A stretch of DNA of 64,000 nt from the NCBI RefSeq assembly GCF_003026455.1, contig NZ_PYMB01000010.1, positions 1 through 64,000 of the forward strand, in the 5' to 3' direction. Of the stretch, positions 47,471 through 58,061 are shown in pieces; positions within the stretch are counted from its first letter, which is position 1, and the number at the start of each line of letters is the position of its first letter. Under the pieces are notes generated by a model. That model saw nothing but the letters and a program-made list of their open reading frames with translations. It made no database searches and was not told the DNA's origin. The position numbers and the translations under genes were made by a program. This DNA is from Photobacterium rosenbergii (GTDB taxonomy: Bacteria; Pseudomonadota; Gammaproteobacteria; Enterobacterales; Vibrionaceae).

Positions 47471-48988
47471 TTAAGGCCAGTATGGCATGAGCTCGATACC
47501 CATCTGGCGGGTCTGATCCATCGCATGGATCAACGACTCCTCTTTGCGCTGGAGCCATTTTTCAATCTGGCTGCGATCCTCTTCGTCTTCCTGTTCACCC
47601 AACAACTGGCGGATAGGTTCAAGGTGGCGAAGATCCTCAATTCCCTGCTGCAGATCGAGCCACGGCATGCGAAAAGCCATTCGCTTTTCCTCTTCGTATA
47701 AGGAGGCAAAGCTCAAGCCACTCATCAAATTGCGGATCAAGCGCGGCTGCTGGTCGAGATAGTCAACCCGGTTAAGCTGCCGCTCAGCCGGAAAGACATC
47801 AAGCAACTCCTGCCACGACCGTGCCAGCATATTATCGGCAAACCCTTTAACCGGCTCGGCCAAGCGGGCGCGGGACTTATCATCGAGGAACGGCTGCCAG
47901 CCACGGCTTAAGATCCAACGGCTCAAGTTAAGTAGCAAACCGCAGTAACGTGCCGAGCTGAGCAGGAGCAACATGTCGTTGTCGTCTGGTAGTTCCGCTT
48001 GAACAACCTCGAGTTGCTTGACCAATTGCTTGCGGGCATTTAGCTTTTTCAGTGCATGGCCTTTTTCAGCCAGCAAATACTCCAAGCCTTCTGAATCACC
48101 CAGCCAGTCCAACTCTCCTTCTAGCCACTGCAGTTCCTGGCGCAATAGGGCACTGGCCCGACGCGGGATCATACCGCCAAAAGTGACGAGGGTTTGGCGA
48201 ATCAAGCCCAATGCTTGCTGGATTTGAACCAATGCCTTTGGCTCTTGGCGCTCAGCAAAGATTTGCTCATGGTAATGCCAATGACCCAGTGCGTGTTCAA
48301 GGGTTTTGACAAACACCGTTTCAACCGACTCATTACCGTCGAGTTTGACAGGCTCGAGTTGGGTCACTTCATCGCCCTGGTAACCTGCCGCCAAACGGTA
48401 GCCTCTTGCGGCTTTGCTCAAGTTACCGAGGCGCATGCCACCATCGGCGCACAATTCACGGGCCAAAGTAAACAAGGCATCAGTTTGACCTGACTTTAAC
48501 TCCAGCTCAACTTCACAGATCGGCGTCGTGTCACCATTGGCACTCACTTCCCCTTGGTCAAAGGCCAGTTCGACCTGACTGCCATCGGGCATCGCAACCA
48601 ACCATTGCTGGCGGACGAAATCAGTAGAGAAAAGCGGCGCAAGTTGCTGCTGGGTAAGCTCAACATCAAACCCTTCCGGCCAGGCATCAGCTGGATGCAG
48701 GGCAAGATCAGGCTCGGTGCTGTTGGTTTCGGCATTGTATTCCGGACGCTGGTGCAGTCCGGCGACCACGCGGCCGGCGGTCTTCAATGTTTGGACAAAT
48801 ACATCATCAAAACGACGGATCCGAAGACCGATATCGTGCTGGCGAAGAATTTGGTCTGGGGTGTCGAAGTAGACATTGCCTAACTCGCGACGACTTTGCT
48901 GCAGAACTTTCGCTTCAGCGATTTTTTTCAGTAACTGGCTCGAAAATTCTGGTGAGACGAAAAACTTCAGTTCTATCTCAGTTTCCAT
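47471..48988 (-). CDS. ygiF: inorganic triphosphatase, CYTH-CHAD protein
   Basis: A 505-residue protein. The N-terminal CYTH domain has the EXEXK motif (ETEIELKF, residues 2-9) and hydrolyses tripolyphosphate. A C-terminal helical CHAD domain (about 220-500), which binds polyphosphate in other proteins, follows. The ATG at 48988 matches the family start; the frame is open to 49045. Conserved next to glnE and ygiM in E. coli. Confidence 0.93.
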   Translation of the reverse strand: METEIELKFFVSPEFSSQLLKKIAEAKVLQQSRRELGNVYFDTPDQILRQHDIGLRIRRFDDVFVQTLKTAGRVVAGLHQRPEYNAETNSTEPDLALHPADAWPEGFDVELTQQQLAPLFSTDFVRQQWLVAMPDGSQVELAFDQGEVSANGDTTPICEVELELKSGQTDALFTLARELCADGGMRLGNLSKAARGYRLAAGYQGDEVTQLEPVKLDGNESVETVFVKTLEHALGHWHYHEQIFAERQEPKALVQIQQALGLIRQTLVTFGGMIPRRASALLRQELQWLEGELDWLGDSEGLEYLLAEKGHALKKLNARKQLVKQLEVVQAELPDDNDMLLLLSSARYCGLLLNLSRWILSRGWQPFLDDKSRARLAEPVKGFADNMLARSWQELLDVFPAERQLNRVDYLDQQPRLIRNLMSGLSFASLYEEEKRMAFRMPWLDLQQGIEDLRHLEPIRQLLGEQEDEEDRSQIEKWLQRKEESLIHAMDQTRQMGIELMPYWP

Positions 48989-49172
48989 AGTTCTACCTAT
49001 AAACAGTGGCAAACCAAGGATATTGGCAATTGCACTCCGGGGCAAGTCTGAAATATAAACAAAACCTTGATCGAAATTAGTTCCCCTATACTTACTTATG
49101 CGTTACCATGCGCGCCTTAATGACCATCGCTCAAGAATTAGCCATTTAAGGCACTTTCTAGGTTATTCGGCT

Positions 49173-49853
49173 ATGCCAGTAAATACTATTATGGGGCTAT
49201 TTGCTAAGTCCCCGATCAAACCCCTGCAACGTCACGTTACCCGTGTAAATGAGTGTTGCGAATTGCTAGTCCCTTTCTTCGAAGCCTGTAAGGCGGGTGA
49301 TTGGGATCAGGCGGCTGTCCTGCGCGAGCAGATCTCCCAGCTTGAAAAAGATGCGGATGTGCTTAAGCGAGAAATCCGTCTGAAGCTTCCTCGTGGCCTT
49401 TTCATGCCAGTCGATCGTACTGACATGCTTGGTCTACTGACCCAGCAAGATAAGCTTGCCAACTTGTCGAAAGACATTGCGGGCCGCGTCTTGGGTCGCC
49501 AGCTTCAAATTCCTTCCGAAATGTATCCTGACTTTATCGCCTACGTTCAACGTTGCCTTGACGCCGCCAACCAGGCGAACCGTGTCATCAACGAACTGGA
49601 CGAGCTTCTTGAAACAGGCTTTAAAGGCAGAGAAGTGACGCTCGTGGCTGAGATGATTAACCAGCTTGACGTTATCGAAGACGATACCGACAGCATGCAG
49701 ATCAAGCTTCGCCAACAGCTCATGTCCATCGAAGACCAACTCAGTCCGGTGGATATCATGTTCCTTTACAAGATTCTCGAGTGGGTTGGTGCTATCGCTG
49801 ACCAGGCACAACGTGTCGGCTCTCGTCTTGAAATCATGCTATCGCGCTCATAA
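49173..49853 (+). CDS. PhoU-like DUF47 protein (TIGR00153)
   Basis: A 226-residue helical protein of the DUF47/TIGR00153 family, distantly related to PhoU. It precedes pitA by 32 bp, a common pairing, and is thought to regulate the phosphate transporter. The ATG at 49173 (MPVNTIMGLFAKSPI) matches the family start, so an ATG at 49098 is rejected. Confidence 0.9.
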   Translation: MPVNTIMGLFAKSPIKPLQRHVTRVNECCELLVPFFEACKAGDWDQAAVLREQISQLEKDADVLKREIRLKLPRGLFMPVDRTDMLGLLTQQDKLANLSKDIAGRVLGRQLQIPSEMYPDFIAYVQRCLDAANQANRVINELDELLETGFKGREVTLVAEMINQLDVIEDDTDSMQIKLRQQLMSIEDQLSPVDIMFLYKILEWVGAIADQAQRVGSRLEIMLSRS

Positions 49854-49885
49854 GCGAAAGAATGTAACAAAAACAAGGTTTTACA

Positions 49886-51154
49886 ATGGAAATCCTGGCT
49901 AACTACGGCACCATTCTTATTTTGGTGGCGGCTTTTTTTGGTCTATTGATGGCTATTGGTATTGGTGCGAACGACGTTGCCAACGCCATGGGTACCTCGG
50001 TCGGTTCTAAAGCACTGACGGTTAAACAAGCAATCATCATTGCGATGATCTTCGAGTTTGCAGGTGCTTACCTAGCAGGTGGTGAAGTTACAGATACCAT
50101 CCGCAAAGGGGTTATCGACACCTCGCTATATGCTGCCAACCCGGAAGTATTGGTGTACGGCATGATGTCAGCCCTATTGGCTGCTGGTACTTGGTTACTG
50201 GTTGCGTCCTACATGGGCTGGCCGGTATCTACTACTCACTCCATTATTGGTGCCATCATCGGTTTTGCCTGTGTTTCAGTAGGTACTGACGCTGTTGACT
50301 GGAGCTCTGTTCAGGGCATCGTCGGCAGCTGGCTTATCACACCGTTGATCTCGGGGCTGTTTGCTTATGCTATTTTCATCAGCGCCCAGCGCCTGATCTT
50401 CGATACTGATAACCCAGTAATCAATGCTAAGCGCTTCGTGCCTGTCTACATGTTCATGACCACGATCGTAATCGCTCTAGTTACCATCAAAAAGGGTCTG
50501 AAACACGTGGGCCTTCACCTCTCGAGCGGTGAAGCATGGCTGGCATCTGTAGCTGTGTCCCTCATTGTAATGGTGTTTGGTTACATTTATATTAACCGTA
50601 AATACACAGACGACGGTTCGACCGTTGATAGCAATGGATATGCCGGTGTTGAGCGTATTTTCAGCCTGCTGATGGTGGTTACAGCTTGTGCGATGGCCTT
50701 TGCCCACGGCTCTAACGATGTAGCCAATGCTATCGGTCCTCTTTCTGCCGTTGTCACTACCGTTCAGAACATGGGTGAAATCACTGCCAAGAGTCAAATC
50801 GCTTGGTGGATCTTACCGTTAGGTGGTTTCGGTATCGTTATCGGCCTAGCAACAATGGGCCACAAGGTTATGGCCACCGTTGGTACCGGTATTACCGAAC
50901 TAACACCAAGCCGTGGCTTTGCTGCCCAGCTAGCGACTGCATCTACCGTTGTACTTGCATCGGGTACGGGTCTTCCTATTTCAACCACCCAAACATTAGT
51001 CGGTGGTGTCATTGGTGTTGCCTTTGCCCGTGGTATCGCAGCACTGAACCTGGGTGTGGTCCGTAATATCGTTGCCTCTTGGGTTGTTACCCTGCCAGCT
51101 GGCGCCTTGCTTGCAGTCATTTTCTACTACGTAATGCAAGCTGTGTTTAGTTAA
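49886..51154 (+). CDS. pitA: low-affinity inorganic phosphate transporter
   Basis: A 422-residue PiT-family permease importing metal-phosphate complexes with protons (or sodium). The duplicated family signature is present as GANDVANAMGTSVGSKAL near the N-terminus and HGSNDVANAIGPLSAV in the second half. About ten to twelve membrane helices. Confidence 0.94.
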   Translation: MEILANYGTILILVAAFFGLLMAIGIGANDVANAMGTSVGSKALTVKQAIIIAMIFEFAGAYLAGGEVTDTIRKGVIDTSLYAANPEVLVYGMMSALLAAGTWLLVASYMGWPVSTTHSIIGAIIGFACVSVGTDAVDWSSVQGIVGSWLITPLISGLFAYAIFISAQRLIFDTDNPVINAKRFVPVYMFMTTIVIALVTIKKGLKHVGLHLSSGEAWLASVAVSLIVMVFGYIYINRKYTDDGSTVDSNGYAGVERIFSLLMVVTACAMAFAHGSNDVANAIGPLSAVVTTVQNMGEITAKSQIAWWILPLGGFGIVIGLATMGHKVMATVGTGITELTPSRGFAAQLATASTVVLASGTGLPISTTQTLVGGVIGVAFARGIAALNLGVVRNIVASWVVTLPAGALLAVIFYYVMQAVFS

Positions 51155-51179
51155 ACACCGTCAAAGCGGGCTCAAGATC

Positions 51180-51208
51180 AAAAGAGGGAGGCTATGCCTC
51201 CCTCTTTT
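51180..51208 (+). terminator. pitA terminator
   Basis: AAAAGAGGGAGGC-TAT-GCCTCCCTCTTTT, 26 bp after the pitA stop codon. Confidence 0.88.
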
Positions 51209-51282
51209 CTTGCACCCAACGCACAAAATTCTTAGACTTCCTCTCTTAGAGAAAAACAGGCTCTCCCCCAAGGAATCAAATT

Positions 51283-51900
51283 GTGAAGCAGCTAATCAGC
51301 TTACTATTATTCGCTTGTGCCATGGCGACCATGCCTGCACAGGCCCAACAAACTCGGTATATCTCCGACAACCTATTTACCTACATGCACAACGGCCCAA
51401 GTACGCAATACCGTATCATGGGTAGCGTGAATGCCGGTACCAAAGTCGATCTACTCGAAACCAACAGTAGCACAGGTTTTAGTAAAATCCGTGATAACCG
51501 CGGCCGTACCGGCTGGGTTAACTCAGATTTCGTTTCGACCCAAGTAGGCCTGAAAGTACGCTTCCCTGCACTAGAAAAAGAGCTGACTGAAGTGAAGTCC
51601 CAGTTGGAAGAAGCACTGGAGTCGGGCGACGAGAAAACCGCTAGCCTGCAGAACTCGCTGAAGCTTCGCAACGAACAAATTACGGATCTGGAAACCCAGA
51701 ACGGCCAGCTTAACGAGCAGCTAATGAGCTCACAGGCAGAGATCCGCGAACTGCGCGCCCGTCTTGATACCCAGAAAGATGACCTGCTAATGCGCTGGTT
51801 CACTTACGGCGGTATGGTTGCCGGTGGTGGCCTGCTATTCGGCCTGGTTCTTCCTCACCTTATCCCACGCCGCCGCAAGCGCAACAACGGCTGGGCATAA
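51283..51900 (+). CDS. ygiM: SH3-domain protein, TIGR04211/YgiM family
   Basis: A 205-residue protein with a signal peptide (to about residue 22), a bacterial SH3 domain (about 25-90), a coiled coil (about 95-165) and one C-terminal helix (about 173-192) followed by RRRKR. So it is anchored by its C-terminus with the SH3 domain in the periplasm. Function unknown. Start is a GTG with AAGGAATCAAATT upstream. Confidence 0.9.
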   Translation: MKQLISLLLFACAMATMPAQAQQTRYISDNLFTYMHNGPSTQYRIMGSVNAGTKVDLLETNSSTGFSKIRDNRGRTGWVNSDFVSTQVGLKVRFPALEKELTEVKSQLEEALESGDEKTASLQNSLKLRNEQITDLETQNGQLNEQLMSSQAEIRELRARLDTQKDDLLMRWFTYGGMVAGGGLLFGLVLPHLIPRRRKRNNGWA

Positions 51901-51927
51901 CCTCTTAGGTAGATATAAGGCAGGATC

Positions 51928-51955
51928 AAAAAAGGCAGCTAGGCTGCCTTTTTTA
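51928..51955. terminator. bidirectional terminator between ygiM and exeB
   Basis: AAAAAAGGCAGC-TA-GGCTGCCTTTTTT style hairpin, between two convergent genes. Confidence 0.82.
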
Positions 51956-51974
51956 TTACTTCTTGCGGGCCAGA

Positions 51975-52922
51975 TTACCACTCCGACAACGCTGGCATCG
52001 CTATCAAGTAAGACTCAAAGTCGAACACCACCTCACGCGGATCAATCCGCCGCAGTACCACGCCCGGCGCTATCTCATCTCCTTCGTAAGCCTCACTGCC
52101 ATTGACCTTGACCCAGCGGCTATCTGCCGAAGAAGAGTAAATATGGGTCTGGAAATTCAGGTGTGGGATCCTATCTTGTACGGATGCCGGCAGATCACCG
52201 ACATTAACCGTTTTAAGCGGAGCCTCAGGCTCAGGCATAGGCGGTAAGCGCTCTTCCTGCAACAATTGCGGCAGAGTTTCCCCATCACCGGTTGCCGCAA
52301 TCGCAGCCTTTAATTGACTTGCCAACTGTGGCGATAGCTCAGAGTAATCCAGCGCCTCCAGATCCCAACTGTCATCTACGGCGTTCGCAGGCGAACGGTT
52401 GAGTGACGGATCAGCCGAGGAAGGTAACGGAACGGGGTCGCTATCCCAACCATTAAGCTCACTGGCGGCTTGAACGGGTACCGATGATGTTTGGGTGTAA
52501 CTCACCCGGTACGGTTGTCCCGCTTGGCGAGGGAGAGGCTCGGCATAAAACTGTGGGTAATCTAATCGCTCAATACCTTGCGGATATTGCGGTATGACAG
52601 TCGCTGCGACGTCAAGCACTGGTGCAGGCACCTCTTCAGGCAAAATATCAAGTGCTGGTGTGGATACCTGTTGTACTGTTGCCTCAGGTGCAGCAACCTG
52701 AGGCTCCGCGGTATATGGCTGCGGTGCCATTGCCGCTTGTTGTTGCTGGAAAAACAAGTATCCCAACATCCCTATCACCGGCAGGGCAAAGCCGACACCC
52801 GGTAGCAACCAAGGATTAGCCTGCTTGGGGGCGGGCCCTGTGCGGTATGCCGCGCCAGAAGGCAGCGTTGCTGGTTCACGCTGGGCATCCGACTGCGCTA
52901 GGGCAGATAATAACTTCGACAT
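51975..52922 (-). CDS. exeB: type II secretion assembly protein ExeB/GspB
   Basis: A 315-residue inner-membrane protein. One membrane helix (about 37-55), a Pro/Gln/Glu-rich periplasmic linker and a C-terminal GspB domain (about 225-315, with VNGSEAYEGDEIAPGVVLRRI). With ExeA it helps insert the ExeD secretin into the outer membrane through the peptidoglycan. Its ATG overlaps the exeA stop (TAATG). Confidence 0.88.
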   Translation of the reverse strand: MSKLLSALAQSDAQREPATLPSGAAYRTGPAPKQANPWLLPGVGFALPVIGMLGYLFFQQQQAAMAPQPYTAEPQVAAPEATVQQVSTPALDILPEEVPAPVLDVAATVIPQYPQGIERLDYPQFYAEPLPRQAGQPYRVSYTQTSSVPVQAASELNGWDSDPVPLPSSADPSLNRSPANAVDDSWDLEALDYSELSPQLASQLKAAIAATGDGETLPQLLQEERLPPMPEPEAPLKTVNVGDLPASVQDRIPHLNFQTHIYSSSADSRWVKVNGSEAYEGDEIAPGVVLRRIDPREVVFDFESYLIAMPALSEW

Positions 52923-54667
52923 TAACTTTTCTCCGGTTGCAGGGTCGGGCCCGGTAAATTCAAGGCTGAATCAATCACCATTAAGGTGCGAGGCCCGGCA
53001 ATCCCATCCACCGATAAATCTTGTGCTCGCTGGAAGCGACGCAGTTTGTTGAGCAGGGCTTGCTCGAAGGTATCCTGGTTCTCAGGCATCACACCCAGTA
53101 ACTGGCTGAGTTGACGGTCTAGCCATTGAACCCTTGGGCCCTGCTGGCCATAACGGATCGCTGTTTTGTCTCCCAACGGCGGTCGCCACAGTAAGGTGTA
53201 TTCACCATTCCAGCGCTGTGTCAGCCACTGGGCACCAACAGCAAAGCGCTGCCCTGCCAATAGCAACTCAACTCGGTCTTGGCCAATCGCATACAAGGTC
53301 GCAAAATAGCTCTCCCCACTCGGCTCGCGGAGCTCAACAATCGCAGGGCGATTGATCAGTGCCAGTTGCTCCAGTGACCCCGTACCGTTAAAGCAACTTA
53401 ACTGAACACGGCTTCCGGACTCACAATTGGCCTGGTTGAGTTGGGTGCTATACCCCCAGAGTTTGTATAGGGTCTGCATCGCCAAACGTTCAGAGCTGGC
53501 TTGGGTGATCACCTGCTGCCACATCTCCTGGGGAGATAGGCGCTGCGGGCTAACCTGTGGAAGCATTGGCTGCTGAGGGGTTGTCTGCACGGCCTTGGTA
53601 GCCGGCTGTGCCAATATCGATTGAGAAGCGGTAGGCTCGCTCGCTGTCACCGGCTCTTGAACGGAAGCTGTGACTGCAGCAGGGGGTTGCACCGCAGCAT
53701 TAGGTTCAACCGGCAAAGACGGGCTGCTAGGTTGCGATAAAATACCAGACCAGTAGCCTAAGCCAACAGCAGTGATAATACCGGCAGCCAAGGCAACTGC
53801 CAGAGGCTTGCGTGACGCTGTTGGTGCCTCAGAATTGCCGGGAACGGTATATTGCGGCAACTGCCAGCTCAGGACATCACTGCACGCCCGCTCAACCAAC
53901 TCTTTATTGAGCAAGTGGGTCGACTGTTGGTGGGCCAGTTGCATCGATTTATCACACACCAGGTTGATAAGCCTCGGGATCCCACCGGTTGCCTTGGCAA
54001 TTTGCTTGGTCTGGGCTGGGGCAAACACCTCATGCAGACAATCCACCGCCTGCAGGCGGTAGTGGATATATTCCCGCACTTCATCTTCTGTCAGCGGAAG
54101 CAAATGGTAGCGGGAGGTGATCCGCTGGGCTAACTGACGTAACCTGTCTTGCTGCAGTAATTGCTGCAGCTCCGGTTGGCCAACCAGCACCACCTTGAGT
54201 AGTTTGACGCTGTCAGTTTCAAGATTGGTCAGCAGCCGCAACTGCTCTAGCACTTCGGGCAGCAGATGCTGGGCTTCATCAATGAGTAGTAAGGTCTGGC
54301 GCCCCTCGCGGTGGTTGGCCAGCAAATGCTGGTAGATACCATCAGTCAGGGTTTTAATGGTTGCCTCATCGGTATAATCAATACTCAGCTCATCGCACAA
54401 GCTGGCTAACAGCTCACGCGTCGAGAGTGACGGGTTCATGATGACCGCCACCTGAGTTTCCTGGGGCAAACGCGATACCAACGCGCGCAAAACCGTTGTC
54501 TTACCGGTACCCACCTCGCCGGTCAACAACCCGAAACCGCCCCCTCCATTGAGGCTAGACAACATGTGGGTCAGTGCTTCGCGGTGTCGCTCACTCAGAT
54601 AAAGAAAGCGCGCGCTGGGCACAATAGAAAATGGTGATTCGGTGATCCCAAAAAAGTCCTTGTACAT
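52922..54667 (-). CDS. exeA: type II secretion ATPase ExeA/GspA
   Basis: A 581-residue AAA+ ATPase. Walker A GEVGTGKT (50-57) and Walker B LLLIDEAQ (about 127-134) are intact. One membrane helix (about 288-308) is followed by a periplasmic segment ending in a peptidoglycan-binding domain (about 505-575). Forms a complex with ExeB that builds the secretin channel. The rest of the type II cluster is not in the window. Confidence 0.92.
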   Translation of the reverse strand: MYKDFFGITESPFSIVPSARFLYLSERHREALTHMLSSLNGGGGFGLLTGEVGTGKTTVLRALVSRLPQETQVAVIMNPSLSTRELLASLCDELSIDYTDEATIKTLTDGIYQHLLANHREGRQTLLLIDEAQHLLPEVLEQLRLLTNLETDSVKLLKVVLVGQPELQQLLQQDRLRQLAQRITSRYHLLPLTEDEVREYIHYRLQAVDCLHEVFAPAQTKQIAKATGGIPRLINLVCDKSMQLAHQQSTHLLNKELVERACSDVLSWQLPQYTVPGNSEAPTASRKPLAVALAAGIITAVGLGYWSGILSQPSSPSLPVEPNAAVQPPAAVTASVQEPVTASEPTASQSILAQPATKAVQTTPQQPMLPQVSPQRLSPQEMWQQVITQASSERLAMQTLYKLWGYSTQLNQANCESGSRVQLSCFNGTGSLEQLALINRPAIVELREPSGESYFATLYAIGQDRVELLLAGQRFAVGAQWLTQRWNGEYTLLWRPPLGDKTAIRYGQQGPRVQWLDRQLSQLLGVMPENQDTFEQALLNKLRRFQRAQDLSVDGIAGPRTLMVIDSALNLPGPTLQPEKS

Positions 54668-54871
54668 GCCTTTTGATCTCTTATTGTCGGCCTGGAAGGG
54701 GAAGCCCCCTACGTTACCTGTCCCTTAACTGAATGTATAGCCCTTCAGATAAGGCCTGACAAGGGTTTTGCCTCTAAAGCCCGACCTGCCGCAAGCCATT
54801 CGTGAGTGCAACTAAGGTTTGGTATACTCGACCAATAACAGTCTGCAGTCAGAGCAAAAAAGGATAAATCA

Positions 54872-56098
54872 GTGCAAACGTATTTAGTTGGCGGGGCTGT
54901 TCGAGACGCCCTACTTGAGCTGCCGGTGAAAGACAAAGACTGGGTCGTGGTTGGTGCGACTCCCGAGCAAATGCTGGATCAAGGCTATAGCCAGGTCGGC
55001 AGCGACTTCCCGGTGTTCCTCCACCCCAAGACCAAACAAGAATACGCCCTCGCCCGTACCGAACGAAAATCTGGCCAAGGCTATACCGGCTTTACCTGCT
55101 ATTCTGCACCGGATGTCACCCTAGAGCAGGATTTAATGCGCCGGGACCTGACCATCAATGCCATTGCCCAGGCCGAAGACGGCAGCCTGATAGACCCTTA
55201 CCAGGGCCAGCGCGATCTGGAGTTACGCCAGTTGCGCCATGTCTCCCCCGCTTTTGTCGAAGATCCGCTCCGCGTCCTGCGCGTTGCGCGCTTTGCCGCC
55301 CGTTTTGCCCATCTTGGCTTTACCGTTGCAGCCGAAACCATGGCGCTGATGCAAGATATGGTAGTAGCCGGTGAGTTGTCTGCACTAACCCCAGAGCGGG
55401 TCTGGATCGAGTGGGAAAAGTCGCTGCAATCTGATAACCCTGAAGTGTTTCTCAAGGTTTTGCGCCAATGTGGTGCCCTTGCGGTGATCATGCCGGAAAT
55501 CCATGCCTTGTTTGGTGTTCCCCAGCCAGAGAAATGGCACCCTGAAATCGACTGCGGTATCCATACCCTGCTGGTTGCCGAGCAGGCAGCCAACCTCAGC
55601 ACATCAAAGGTGATCCGTTTTGCCGCCCAAGTCCATGACCTTGGCAAAGCCCTGACCCCGAAAGAAGAGCTACCCAGCCATAAAATGCACTGCCACACTG
55701 GGCTTGATGCCATTCGTGGCCTCTGCCAGCGCCTGCGGGTCCCGAACGAGTACCGCGATATTGCCCTGATGGTCTGCGCCCAGCACACCAAGTTGCATTT
55801 TGCTGCTGAGCTGCGCCCGAGTACGTTCATCAATATCTTCGATCAAATTGATGCCTGGCGTAAACCTGAGCGGGTCGCCCAACTGGCCACTTGTTGCCGG
55901 GCTGATGTAAGGGGCCGGACCGGGTTTGAGAATGATCCCTACCCACAAGCCGATATCTTTGAAGGCGCTTTTGCCGCCGCTCAAGCTGTTGAAGTAAAGC
56001 CGATTGTCGAAGCCGGTTTCAAAGGGAAAGAGATCAAGGAGCAACTTGCGCTGCGCCGTGCAGAGGCTGTCAAAGCCGCGCTGGTCGAGCTACGCTAA
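54872..56098 (+). CDS. cca: multifunctional CCA-adding tRNA nucleotidyltransferase
   Basis: A 408-residue enzyme adding or repairing the 3' CCA of tRNAs. N-terminal nucleotidyltransferase motifs ([21 protein letters not shown]) and a C-terminal HD phosphohydrolase motif (AQVHDLGKA) are present. Start is a GTG with AGGA upstream. Divergent from exeA. Confidence 0.97.
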   Translation: MQTYLVGGAVRDALLELPVKDKDWVVVGATPEQMLDQGYSQVGSDFPVFLHPKTKQEYALARTERKSGQGYTGFTCYSAPDVTLEQDLMRRDLTINAIAQAEDGSLIDPYQGQRDLELRQLRHVSPAFVEDPLRVLRVARFAARFAHLGFTVAAETMALMQDMVVAGELSALTPERVWIEWEKSLQSDNPEVFLKVLRQCGALAVIMPEIHALFGVPQPEKWHPEIDCGIHTLLVAEQAANLSTSKVIRFAAQVHDLGKALTPKEELPSHKMHCHTGLDAIRGLCQRLRVPNEYRDIALMVCAQHTKLHFAAELRPSTFINIFDQIDAWRKPERVAQLATCCRADVRGRTGFENDPYPQADIFEGAFAAAQAVEVKPIVEAGFKGKEIKEQLALRRAEAVKAALVELR

Positions 56099-56140
56099 TC
56101 AGCATCTGGTTATCTCCTTGGTGAAAAACTTGATGAACAA

Positions 56141-56170
56141 TAAAAAGCCCGGCTTGAAGCCGGGCTTTTC
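56141..56170. terminator. terminator between cca and uppP
   Basis: AAAAAGCCCGGC-TTGAA-GCCGGGCTTTT between convergent genes. Confidence 0.88.
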
Positions 56171-56195
56171 GTATCACTGCAAAATTGCTGTGGCA

Positions 56196-56999
56196 TTACT
56201 GAGTCAAAAGAAAAGCGATCAAACCGGCACCCAGCAATAGGCGGTATACCACAAACGGGAACATGCCCAGGCGGGTTACCAGCTTAAGGAAGGCATGGAT
56301 ACACGCATACGCACTGACAAACGAGACCACAATACCAATCAGCAAAGCATCAAGCTGGATCGGCGCACCGCTCACCACCATCTTCATGCTCAAGTAACCA
56401 CCGGCAAGCAGGATGATAGGGATAGACATCAGGAACGAGAAGCGCGCTGCCGCTTCACGGGTAAAGCCAAGGTATAGTGCTGCCGTCATGGTTGCACCAG
56501 AACGAGAGGTACCAGGGATCATCGCCGCAGCCTGAGCCAGACCGATAAACAATGAGCGCTTCCAGTCAGCCTGGTATTCATCATCTTTTTGCGTTGCACG
56601 CACATCCACCCACCATAGCAACAAGCCAAAGAAGATAGTGGTACAGGCAATCACCCACGCCGAGCGCAGGTAAATCTCGATAATGTCTTTCATGAACAGG
56701 CCGAAGATACAGGCCGGGATCGTCGCCAGTACGATCATCCAAGCAAGCTTGGACTCGGCACTGTGCTCTTTTTTGAAAATTGAGCTGATCCACGCCGACA
56801 ACAGCGCAACCACTTCCTTGCGGAAATACCAGATCACCGCAGCCAGGGTACCTACATGCACAGCCACATCAAATGCCAAGCCCTGATCGTCCCAGCCCAA
56901 AATGGCCGATGGCAAAATCAAATGGGCCGAGCTCGAAATTGGCAAAAACTCGGTTAAACCCTGAATCAGGGCCAGCACAAAGGCTTCAAAATAACTCAT
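56196..56999 (-). CDS. uppP: undecaprenyl-diphosphate phosphatase
   Basis: A 267-residue BacA/UppP membrane enzyme recycling the undecaprenyl carrier for peptidoglycan and LPS. Catalytic motifs ISSSAHLIL (about 21-29) and [10 protein letters not shown] (about 161-170) are present. About eight helices. Can confer bacitracin tolerance when overexpressed. Confidence 0.96.
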   Translation of the reverse strand: MSYFEAFVLALIQGLTEFLPISSSAHLILPSAILGWDDQGLAFDVAVHVGTLAAVIWYFRKEVVALLSAWISSIFKKEHSAESKLAWMIVLATIPACIFGLFMKDIIEIYLRSAWVIACTTIFFGLLLWWVDVRATQKDDEYQADWKRSLFIGLAQAAAMIPGTSRSGATMTAALYLGFTREAAARFSFLMSIPIILLAGGYLSMKMVVSGAPIQLDALLIGIVVSFVSAYACIHAFLKLVTRLGMFPFVVYRLLLGAGLIAFLLTQ

Positions 57000-57007
57000 A
57001 ACAATCC

Positions 57008-57496
57008 CTAAACGACAAAATGATATTCAACAGGCCAAAGCGCCTGTTCAAAACGAGAATCATGCCAAAGCTCGGCGACTGTACGGCCATCACCCGGGAT
57101 CACCCGGTGGGGGCACAGCTCCATCAAAGGCTGCAACACGAAGGCAAACTTGAAAATATCGTTACGCGGTAGAACCGGGTTGGTGCTCTGCACAGTATCT
57201 CCGAAAAGGAGAATATCCAGATCCAAGGTACGACTTTGGTTTTTGGCCGCATCGGGCGAGCGGCCATGTTGCAACTCTAGCTGCTTCAGCGCTTGCAACA
57301 GCATATCCAATGACAAAGACGTTTCGATGACAGCGACACAGTTGTAAAAGTTTGGCCCGCTAAAACCCACCGGCTCGGCTTCGTAAACGGTCGATACCTG
57401 CATCCCCGTCCCCAGCTTGCTCAACCCCACCAAACCGGCCTGCAAATAACGTTCGCGGTCAATATTGGAGCCTAAGCTGATATAGACAGTGGTCAC
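57008..57496 (-). CDS. folK: 6-hydroxymethyl-dihydropterin pyrophosphokinase
   Basis: A 162-residue kinase making the dihydropterin diphosphate for folate synthesis. Motifs [12 protein letters not shown] and [12 protein letters not shown] are present. Start is the GTG at 57496, overlapping the folB stop (GTGA), with GAGGAAG upstream; an extension to 57577 would overlap folB by 85 bp. Confidence 0.94.
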   Translation of the reverse strand: MTTVYISLGSNIDRERYLQAGLVGLSKLGTGMQVSTVYEAEPVGFSGPNFYNCVAVIETSLSLDMLLQALKQLELQHGRSPDAAKNQSRTLDLDILLFGDTVQSTNPVLPRNDIFKFAFVLQPLMELCPHRVIPGDGRTVAELWHDSRFEQALWPVEYHFVV

Positions 57497-57846
57497 TTGC
57501 TTCCTCGCTCGATCACCACCCCTACACCGCGGGCATTGGCCACCGCACCCGGCTTGGTCACACGCACCTTGATCCACGGCACGGAGAATTGGGTCATGAT
57601 CAAGTTAGCGATTTCCTCGGCAACTCGCTCCACCAGTAAGAAACGGCCATTTTGAATGTGCTGTGTCACCGCATCACTTACCGCGGCATAGTCCAGAGCA
57701 TAAGCGACATCATCGCTTTGTGCGGCAGGACGATTATCGTGCGCCATTTCCAAATCAAGCACCAATTTTTGCTTGATTTCCTGTTCCCAGTCATACACAC
57801 CAATAGTGGCGATGACTTCAAGATGTTCGATAAATACTGAATCCAT
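57493..57846 (-). CDS. folB: dihydroneopterin aldolase
   Basis: A 117-residue aldolase of the folate pathway acting just before FolK. Family pattern FIEHLEVIATIGVYDWEQ and KPGAVANARGVGVVIERG. The ATG at 57846 matches the E. coli start; a TTG two codons earlier is also possible. Four-base overlap with folK. Confidence 0.95.
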   Translation of the reverse strand: MDSVFIEHLEVIATIGVYDWEQEIKQKLVLDLEMAHDNRPAAQSDDVAYALDYAAVSDAVTQHIQNGRFLLVERVAEEIANLIMTQFSVPWIKVRVTKPGAVANARGVGVVIERGSK

Positions 57847-58061
57847 GTTCAATCGCTAATAATGTTAGAGGTCGGATACCTAATTTGAGCAAAAACGCGT
57901 ATTATCAGGTCGTAATCGTCTATATACTATGATCTTGATTTATATGATCATCGTATTGCCTATATGGCTTCGGGTGAGCACTATACCATATGCCAGCCCA
58001 TGCAGCATGGCTGACGATAGATAAAATCAGCGGCGCATAGCCACTAGCTACAGGATCTTGC

